From positions 47,543 to 111,542 of the forward strand of contig JAFWSJ010000018.1 in the NCBI GenBank assembly GCA_017524405.1: DNA of 64,000 nucleotides, read 5' to 3'. Under the pieces are notes generated by a model, which made no database searches, was not told where the DNA came from, and worked only from the letters and a program-made list of their open reading frames with translations. Made by a program: the position numbers and the translations under genes. Of the stretch, positions 58,027 to 64,000 are shown one piece after another (the stretch's first letter is position 1; each line of letters begins with the position of its first letter). Source of the stretch: Candidatus Saccharimonadota bacterium (GTDB lineage: Bacteria; Patescibacteriota; Saccharimonadia; Saccharimonadales; Saccharimonadaceae).

Positions 58027-60228
58027 TTAGCCGTCAGATCGCTCTCGGCGCTCATTCAAATCAGCAATAATACGCGCCAACTCGTCCTTATATCTGCTAT
58101 GCTTCCCGTTTCTCTGAAATAACAGATATACTCTATTCTTAGTCCTAGTAAGCGCTACGTAGAAAAGCCTCCTTTGCTCCGCATAACTGATATCTTCCTC
58201 TTCGGGGTTATTACGGATTAAATCATACATCCAAAAATAACTCTTTGGATCGCTAGGAAAACTGCTCGTTAGCGGAAGAATAATGACCCAATCATATGTG
58301 AGCCCTTTCGAGCCGTGAATCGTAAGAGCATCAAAATAAAAGTCATTTATCCCTTTAATTTTTACTTTATTTTCCGCTGAATTGACAAAATTTGAGGTAT
58401 CAAATAGTGCTTTTATGGAAGAGTTTGTGCGCCCCAGTACTCCAATCGAATCATTCGGGTATTTTTCATGGATCATACGAATGATTTTTTCTACCATATC
58501 ATTCCGGCTTTTGGAAGGAATGCCACTCTTTTCTTTTCTGGCCGTTTTGTAGCCAATAAAGCATATTGGCCTAAATAAATCCTTGCTTGATCGTAAATCT
58601 TTCTTGATTTGTCGACCGTTACGCATCACAAATGTTCCAGCACAATCAATCAACTGCTGGGCATTACGATATGTTTTTTCGATAACATACCGCTTCGCCC
58701 CCGGAAAATACTTCTCAAAATCGATAATATACCCTACTTTAGCCCCCTGAAAAGAATAGATCGACTGCCAGTCGTCCCCAATAGCGAAAAACTTCGCCCC
58801 GCAGCTCCTTATCGTTTCCCTTAGGAGCTCGAAGCGAATACTAGAGATATCCTGATATTCGTCCACTATTACGTAATCGAAATCATATTTTTCAGGAACT
58901 ACTTCGCCTATATGGCCTAGCGGCAACATAATCATATCCGAAAAGTCTACCCTTAACCTATCTGAATCCTGAGTATTTCGTTCGCAATAATAATTCCAAT
59001 AGTCTGTAATCCAATCAAGTTGCTGCCGCATTGTCGCCTGTGTCTCTGAGTTTTCACCGGAAACGCAACGCTCGCACAGTGATTTGAACTCTTCGAAAGA
59101 ATGGATTTTGTCAGACGTCTTTATAGCATCGATCATTTTATATATAAAGTCTTTCAGCCCAAAAAACTCCGCCAATGGATTCTGGCGCAAAATTATTTCG
59201 TATATTTCCTCAATTGGTTTCGGTTTTAAAACTGCCCCATACCTCCTAAGCTCATCGGCCAATACCCTCAAGTATCCGCGATTTGGCAAATAGTCCAACG
59301 AGATAAACTTGTTGCCCTTTAGGCGATGGTATTCCTCTTTTTCTTTTCTTTCGCTCTGGTAGCTGCGATTGTCCAAGGAGCTCCCAGATAAGCCAAAATA
59401 CTCGATATATATCTTTTCGCCACCGATATCTACTGTAAAATCAGGACGATATATTCTATTGTCGCCGACCAACTCGCTATAGACTCTTTCGTAACTATAA
59501 TCTACACCGTTGCATAGCAAGAAATTCGCAATAATCGCCTCGCCCTTCGATTTGACGAACTCTCCTTTTATTGTTACTGGCCTCTCGCCACTCACTTTAC
59601 TATCGGCTATATCATTTACGCGCTCGACTATATCTCGCGTTTCTTTCTTCTTATGATCAATATATGCCTCAAAGTATTCACCATAATTAGAAAAACGAGG
59701 GTAGTTCTCCAAAAAGAAGCTGCCATAAGTATGCATTTTGGGATTTAAATGCGAAATCGTATCGTCATTAAAAAGACCGACCATGCGTTCGAGCTCTACA
59801 GGATTTGGAAATATTTTACCCCGCAAATAGTCAGCAAAATACCTATCCCGCTCGTTGACGTCTATCGGAATTATCTTTTTCCCTTCATACAAAGACCGGA
59901 GATACCTCAAGCCTAACGAGTGAAAAGTAGTTACGTAAGCGGGAATGGCTAAATCGGTATTAATTCTGCGTCGTAGTTCCTCAACAGATTTGCTAGTATA
60001 GCTCATAACTAGTATCTTCTCTGGAGCCACTTTCTTTATGTCTACAAGATATTTAACTTTCGCGGCAATTGTTGTTGTTTTCCCGGTACCTGCACCGGCT
60101 ACTACGAGCGCCGCAGCCTCATCGCCAATAACCGCAGCTTTTTGTTGTTCATCAAGTTTAATATTCGGATCTATCTCATCATAAATATGATCAAGATAAT
60201 AATTTACATCAAAATCCGAATCGCTCAT
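58027..60228 (-). CDS. UvrD/helicase IV-like SF1 helicase with inserted nuclease-like domain
   Basis: 733 residues. SF1A helicase motifs: GAGTGKT (45-51), VTTFHSLGLRYLRS (Ia region), VIVDEYQDIS (Walker B), AIGDDWQSIYSFQGA (III), EKTYRNAQQL (IV), TIHGSKGLTYDWVIILPL (V) and FYVALTRTKNRVYLL (VI). Between Ia and II lies an insertion with GEAIIANFLLCNGVDYSYERVY and RPDFTVDIGGEKIYIEYFG, the PD-(D/E)xK-like layout also seen in helicase IV relatives, though the final Lys is Phe. Start 60228 lies 6 nt from TATAAT (60235-60240). AT-rich compared with the core genes; convergent with the GIY-YIG gene. Confidence 0.86.
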   Translation of the reverse strand: MSDSDFDVNYYLDHIYDEIDPNIKLDEQQKAAVIGDEAAALVVAGAGTGKTTTIAAKVKYLVDIKKVAPEKILVMSYTSKSVEELRRRINTDLAIPAYVTTFHSLGLRYLRSLYEGKKIIPIDVNERDRYFADYLRGKIFPNPVELERMVGLFNDDTISHLNPKMHTYGSFFLENYPRFSNYGEYFEAYIDHKKKETRDIVERVNDIADSKVSGERPVTIKGEFVKSKGEAIIANFLLCNGVDYSYERVYSELVGDNRIYRPDFTVDIGGEKIYIEYFGLSGSSLDNRSYQSERKEKEEYHRLKGNKFISLDYLPNRGYLRVLADELRRYGAVLKPKPIEEIYEIILRQNPLAEFFGLKDFIYKMIDAIKTSDKIHSFEEFKSLCERCVSGENSETQATMRQQLDWITDYWNYYCERNTQDSDRLRVDFSDMIMLPLGHIGEVVPEKYDFDYVIVDEYQDISSIRFELLRETIRSCGAKFFAIGDDWQSIYSFQGAKVGYIIDFEKYFPGAKRYVIEKTYRNAQQLIDCAGTFVMRNGRQIKKDLRSSKDLFRPICFIGYKTARKEKSGIPSKSRNDMVEKIIRMIHEKYPNDSIGVLGRTNSSIKALFDTSNFVNSAENKVKIKGINDFYFDALTIHGSKGLTYDWVIILPLTSSFPSDPKSYFWMYDLIRNNPEEEDISYAEQRRLFYVALTRTKNRVYLLFQRNGKHSRYKDELARIIADLNERRERSDG

Positions 60229-60676
60229 GTTTTTATTATACATCCCCAAAAAGCTAACAGAGATTTTATCGCACTTATGCTTCTCTCTTTTCTGAGCCTA
60301 ATTTAAACTCATCATCACGGGATTGGAGTTTATCCCGTCGCAAGTAGTCTAACCTGCACTCGCGGGGGCTTGACGAACGGTATTCTAGGCTCTGCTAGAG
60401 CCTTCGAGAAAGGAGTAATGTATGCTCGTCCGCATGAAAATGTGGCGTGTGGTAGTTACGCTAGACTTTCGAGTTGTAGCAAAGCGAAAAAAGAACCGCC
60501 GATAGTCGGCGGGCCTCTCAAAACCATTCGAGCGTAATCCTAGGAATTCGCTCATTAAGTAAATTTTAGCATAAAATCCGCCCTCGCGAGCGGATTCTAA
60601 ATAAACAGACTTCGTTTGCTCGTGCGTCCCTCCTTGTTGCACCCCCAGCCAATCCTGAAAATGTTATAATCAAATC
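60229..60676. other. 450-bp gap with hairpins and possible tiny genes
   Basis: No convincing long gene. Seen: on the plus strand a 27-codon frame (60422-60505) starting after AAAGGAG and coding for a very basic peptide (ends VVAKRKKNRR); on the minus strand a 56-codon frame (60385-60555) starting 7 nt after a TAAAAT box, with no ribosome site; a hairpin CCGCCGA/TCGGCGG (about 60496-60512) with a T-run on the minus strand; hairpins CGGGAT/ATCCCG, GGCTCT/AGAGCC and AATCCGC/GCGGATT. The two frames overlap, so at most one is coding, or the region is a structured RNA. TATAAT at 60665-60670 belongs to the next gene. Confidence 0.5.
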
Positions 60677-61423
60677 ATGAATAGTGAGGCGCGCATCAAA
60701 ATCCCAAGACTGGCCATCGTTGTTGCTGTCCTTCTCATTGCTGCAATCGCCGGCATTATTATCGTCAAGTCTCAGCCGACCGAATTCCCTCTCTCCGACC
60801 TCGAAAGCCTCGCTCTAACCGAGCACACCGAAACCGCGATTAACTACCTCGAGGAAATCGACAAGGATTCCGAGACTTTCGACAATCTCGCAGATTACCC
60901 ACTCGACCGCTTTATCGCTTTTGCCCTCGAGTACAATTACAACGAAAACGACAAAACCGAAATTAGCGCGAAGCAAATCAAAAAGCTCATCGAATCCATT
61001 TTCGATATCGCTCTAAAAACCGACGACATCAATAACGTTGGCATTTCCCCGCTCCTCCTCGACAAAAATGTCACCCATGATCCAGTCGGTAAGATTTACA
61101 CGCTCAATCCGCAAACCGACAAACGCATCATTGCAGACATTCCAATCACAAAATACATCGAGAACAAAACCTTCACCGATAAAGACAAGACGACCTATAC
61201 CGTCGTTTACGATAAATACACCGCAAAGTCCCCTTACGACATCCTCCCGCATCTCGAATCGATGGAGGGCGTCAACGATTACCTAAACGGCAACGGCAAG
61301 ATCAAAAGCCTCAAAGATTCCATCACAAAATCCGCCGCAGAAAAGCTCGGTGGCCCAGTCAAGCAGACGACTATTGAATTTGTCCTAAAAGACAAAAAAC
61401 TCCTTATAAAATCTATCCACTAA
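60677..61423 (+). CDS. Single-pass membrane protein, unknown function
   Basis: 248 residues, no family recognised. N-terminal membrane helix (about 11-31, LAIVVAVLLIAAIAGIIIV), then an outer domain rich in Asp, Lys and Ile with helical first half (FIAFALEYNYNENDKTEISAKQIKKLIESIF) and strand-rich second half (VGKIYTLNPQTDKRIIADIPI; TYTVVYDKYTAKSPYD). ATG follows TATAAT (60665-60670) by 6 nt. The large surface protein starts 53 nt after it. Confidence 0.75.
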   Translation: MNSEARIKIPRLAIVVAVLLIAAIAGIIIVKSQPTEFPLSDLESLALTEHTETAINYLEEIDKDSETFDNLADYPLDRFIAFALEYNYNENDKTEISAKQIKKLIESIFDIALKTDDINNVGISPLLLDKNVTHDPVGKIYTLNPQTDKRIIADIPITKYIENKTFTDKDKTTYTVVYDKYTAKSPYDILPHLESMEGVNDYLNGNGKIKSLKDSITKSAAEKLGGPVKQTTIEFVLKDKKLLIKSIH

Positions 61424-61476
61424 CTTGCCCTAGTCTCCCCAAAACTATATAATATATACATAAGCATTTTGGGAAA

Positions 61477-64000
61477 ATGTTAAGGTCAAAAATACACATC
61501 AAGCGCAAAGGCGCATTCTTTTCAATACTCGCTGTCGTCCTTTTTGCGCTCGTCGGTTTGACCGTCGCTTTTAATTCAGATATCAAACTGTTCGGAAATA
61601 TCTTCCATGCTGGTGCCTACCAGGCAGAATACAAAGAAGAGTTCACGAGCCCTTCAGACTGGACTCCATGTGAAGAAGTCCCAAAACTCGTTAATGTAAA
61701 GAACAATTCTCCGGTCAATCTCAAGGTTCGTCTTACCTATGATGAGTTCTGGCGCAATAAAGCTAATACCGGTAACCTTCCTCTCGTAAAGGATGGTAAC
61801 CAGCTAGCTGTTATTAACTTCCAGAATGAAGATGACTGGGAGCAGCGTGGCGAATGGTACTACTACAAAGAAGACCTCGAACCAGGAGAATCTACTTCTT
61901 CCCTCTTCAAATCCGTTACTCTCGACTGTCACGCTAACCTCAGCGTCGGCACAATCTGTTACGATACGCCGGAAGGCACTGTCTGCTCTGAGCCTGACGA
62001 CGACGATGCCTACGACAAATATCATCTCCTAGTCACGGTTCAGACTTCCGACGAAGACTTCCCCCGCGAAGACGAACACTATACAGTGACTATTGATCCA
62101 AATGGCGGCGAATACAACGGCAGCACTAATGTTTATTCCGAAAGTCTCCAATTCGGAACGGTAGTAGATTTGACGAGCATTTCCTACACCGACCACGAAC
62201 TCATCAACTGGACCAAGAATGGCAGCGATTCCTACGTCGGAGACACTATCCGCGTCTCCGGCCCTCTTACTTTGAAGGCAAACTGGCAAAGCTCAATCTT
62301 CCATACAATTTCGGTCGATCTAGCCGGCGGTGAACTTGAAGGCGAAACTACTATTCCAGATACTCAGGTCCGCCGCGAGGAATACTATACCTTTACGAAT
62401 ATCGAGCCTACTCGCAAAGGCTATCTCTTCGATGGCTGGGAGCTCAGCAACGGCTCGATGCTCACCGAGCATACCTGGCAAGTTCTTTCCGACGAAACCA
62501 TCACTGCTAAGTGGAGCCTCATCGTCGCGCAAAACAACCGCACTAGCAAATTCTATCGTTCCATCACTGCGGCTGAAGCAGAAGCTCAGAGCGGCGATAC
62601 GGTCTCTCTCGTTACTGACGCCGACGAACAATTCACTAATACAAAAAACATTACTCTCAACCTCAACGCATTAAAGCTCAATGGTTCCATCACCAACAAC
62701 GGCACCCTCACCCTTCTAAACGGCGAGGTCGAGAACACTGAAGGCTCGGCCGTCATTAATAACGGCACCCTGACGATGGGCATTAACGACTTCATTGACG
62801 AGAATACCGTAAACATCGAGAACAACTACGTCCGCATCAAAGGCACGACCACTGGCATGGAGCAAAACGGCACCTTCAACTACTACGACGGCTATATCGA
62901 AGGCGAGATTGCCCTCGACGGCGGCTACGACGATTCCCCGTTCTACCGCAAAGCCTTCGACGACGAAGAGGTCCACTACTTCCCATTCGTAGACAAGAGC
63001 CCAGACGACAACACGCTCCAACGTATTATCCTCGAGAGCTCGGACCTTGCCCACTCGAAGACTATCGTTGGCGGCGATATCTATTATTACAATATTCAAG
63101 ACAACATCAACACTTCCATTCGTACCGGTTACAAAATCTACGTCGTCCGTGACGACTTCGCGACGGGCTATGGCCTCCATGTTCCAGAAGGCGAAGACAT
63201 CACAATCGACATCGATGGCCATACCTTCACGGTCACTGACACCATCCAGGTTGGCGGCAAGCTAACGATCGAAGACGGCAAAACGACCGTCACAACCGTC
63301 AATGTCGACGACAACTCGAAGGCCATGCCAAACATAAATGGCAAGGTCTTCACTACCCCGCACGACGACAATACGACCACAACCGTGACCTATGCCGGAG
63401 GAATCACGACACCACAGACGACCATAGTCAATGGCGAACTAGTTGTAAAAAATGCAAAAATCACCGGAAGCACGGCAAACGACGCAATTAAAATTAATTC
63501 CAAGCTCACGATGCAAAACGGCGCCGTGGGCGGATCATCTGGGTATGGAATGCGCCCAGTAGAAAACGCCGAGTACGAGCTCGACAGCAACTCGTACATA
63601 TTCGCCACGTCGACAAACCGAGCAGCCGTCTACTCTAATCTGGCAGATTTTCAATGGAATACCGACGGCAACATATACGGTAGCGGAACCGGCGCAGAAG
63701 CAGCATCCGGACAAATCACGATAAGCAGCGGCAGTGTCTATGGGAAATCGCATGGAGCATCGGGCAAAACAATTGTAAACGGAGGGTCGCTAAAGTCCTC
63801 ATCGAATGCCATAGCATCTAGTAGCCTGACGCTAAACAGCGGTTTAGTCAAAATCGTTTCTTCAGGCTCAGCGTATGGCACCAGCGAAGGCTCCGCTACT
63901 GTTAACGGTGGCACCTTCGAAGTGGTCGGCACGGGCAGCAGCGAGGTTAGGGTCTTCAATATGTCCTACGTAACTATCAATGGCGGGCATATTATCGCGA
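61477..64000 (+). CDS. Giant surface protein: BsaA-like module, InlB-type repeats, beta-helix-like region (3' end beyond window)
   Basis: At least 841 residues, open to the end of the window with no stop. SipW-type signal with LVGLTVAFNSD, BsaA-like module to about 195 (FTSPSDWTPCE, EDDWEQRGEWYYYKEDLEPGESTSSLF, VTLDCHANL), two InlB/Listeria-Bacteroides repeats (YTVTIDPNGGEYNG... and ISVDLAGGELEG...GYLFDGWELSNG), then a long stretch of short strands with Asn/Gly turns (GSITNNGTLTLLNGEV; SAVINNGTLTMG; KLTIEDGKTTV; KTIVNGGSLKSSSNAI; LTLNSGLVKIVSSG), the look of a right-handed beta-helix adhesin. TATAAT lies about 30 nt before the ATG. The later part uses more A-ending codons than the start. Confidence 0.85.
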   Translation, partial: MLRSKIHIKRKGAFFSILAVVLFALVGLTVAFNSDIKLFGNIFHAGAYQAEYKEEFTSPSDWTPCEEVPKLVNVKNNSPVNLKVRLTYDEFWRNKANTGNLPLVKDGNQLAVINFQNEDDWEQRGEWYYYKEDLEPGESTSSLFKSVTLDCHANLSVGTICYDTPEGTVCSEPDDDDAYDKYHLLVTVQTSDEDFPREDEHYTVTIDPNGGEYNGSTNVYSESLQFGTVVDLTSISYTDHELINWTKNGSDSYVGDTIRVSGPLTLKANWQSSIFHTISVDLAGGELEGETTIPDTQVRREEYYTFTNIEPTRKGYLFDGWELSNGSMLTEHTWQVLSDETITAKWSLIVAQNNRTSKFYRSITAAEAEAQSGDTVSLVTDADEQFTNTKNITLNLNALKLNGSITNNGTLTLLNGEVENTEGSAVINNGTLTMGINDFIDENTVNIENNYVRIKGTTTGMEQNGTFNYYDGYIEGEIALDGGYDDSPFYRKAFDDEEVHYFPFVDKSPDDNTLQRIILESSDLAHSKTIVGGDIYYYNIQDNINTSIRTGYKIYVVRDDFATGYGLHVPEGEDITIDIDGHTFTVTDTIQVGGKLTIEDGKTTVTTVNVDDNSKAMPNINGKVFTTPHDDNTTTTVTYAGGITTPQTTIVNGELVVKNAKITGSTANDAIKINSKLTMQNGAVGGSSGYGMRPVENAEYELDSNSYIFATSTNRAAVYSNLADFQWNTDGNIYGSGTGAEAASGQITISSGSVYGKSHGASGKTIVNGGSLKSSSNAIASSSLTLNSGLVKIVSSGSAYGTSEGSATVNGGTFEVVGTGSSEVRVFNMSYVTINGGHIIA

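Noticed and set aside
62716..63222. 168-codon minus-strand frame inside the giant surface gene
   Set aside because: Shadow of the plus-strand gene, which stays open without a stop from 61477 to the window end.

Overview
This 64 kb window (moderate GC) looks like a chromosomal piece of a Patescibacteria/CPR bacterium, most likely Candidatus Saccharibacteria (TM7). The reasons are the very typical pilin (KKG/FTIIEV start followed by a long I/V/L helix), two dispersed type IV pilus clusters, few biosynthetic genes among many tRNA-charging, replication and surface-protein genes, and very compact spacing. The taxon is an inference; no rRNA gene is present. TGA works as a normal stop, so this is not a UGA-recoding CPR lineage.

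Layout. 1-5.3 kb: surface-protein locus with an ER-type (SipW-like) signal peptidase, a TasA/camelysin-like protein, a GH20 hexosaminidase and a BspA-type repeat protein, with three tRNAs between them. 5.4-8.6 kb: rRNA methyltransferase, SurA-like foldase, PH-domain protein, tRNA-Arg, a possible small RNA and Ndk. 8.6-14.2 kb: pilin-like membrane protein, Xer recombinase, PilD, the major pilin, PilC and PilT. 14.4-17.2 kb: RpoD and DnaG. 17.2-19.9 kb: two more BspA-type surface proteins. 20-33.8 kb: housekeeping genes (orn, mscL, argS, pyrG, tyrS, a PMM-like HAD protein, tpiA) mixed with three unrecognised genes that have strong promoters, two of them behind structured leaders, and an unassigned structured RNA. 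33.8-34.2 kb: tRNA-His and tRNA-Gly plus a duplicated tRNA 3' end. 34.2-39.5 kb: pilM-N-O-x-B operon. 39.5-51 kb: ychF, membrane proteins with disordered N-tails, queA, tgt, a PerM-like protein and cysS. 51-56 kb: two double-zinc-ribbon membrane proteins and an SPFH protein. 56-60 kb: MazG-like enzyme, GIY-YIG/DUF2075 ATPase and a UvrD-like helicase, resembling a defence or repair island. 60.7-64 kb: a membrane protein and the start of a very large surface protein that runs off the window.

Two themes join the genes. First, five proteins share one N-terminal module (a SipW-type signal with a T-[IV]-A-[FY]-[NS] motif, then a BsaA/camelysin-like domain) fused to different C-termini: GH20, three different DUF285/BspA repeat arrays, and InlB-type repeats plus a beta-helix-like region. 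A sixth, short protein has only the basic domain and sits beside the signal peptidase. This looks like a modular surface or matrix system, plausibly used with the pili for attachment to a host cell. Second, about twenty genes start only 6-9 nt after a -10 hexamer, which implies leaderless mRNAs. The pilin, the camelysin-like protein and the three orphan genes instead have full -35/-10 promoters, leaders and Shine-Dalgarno sites.
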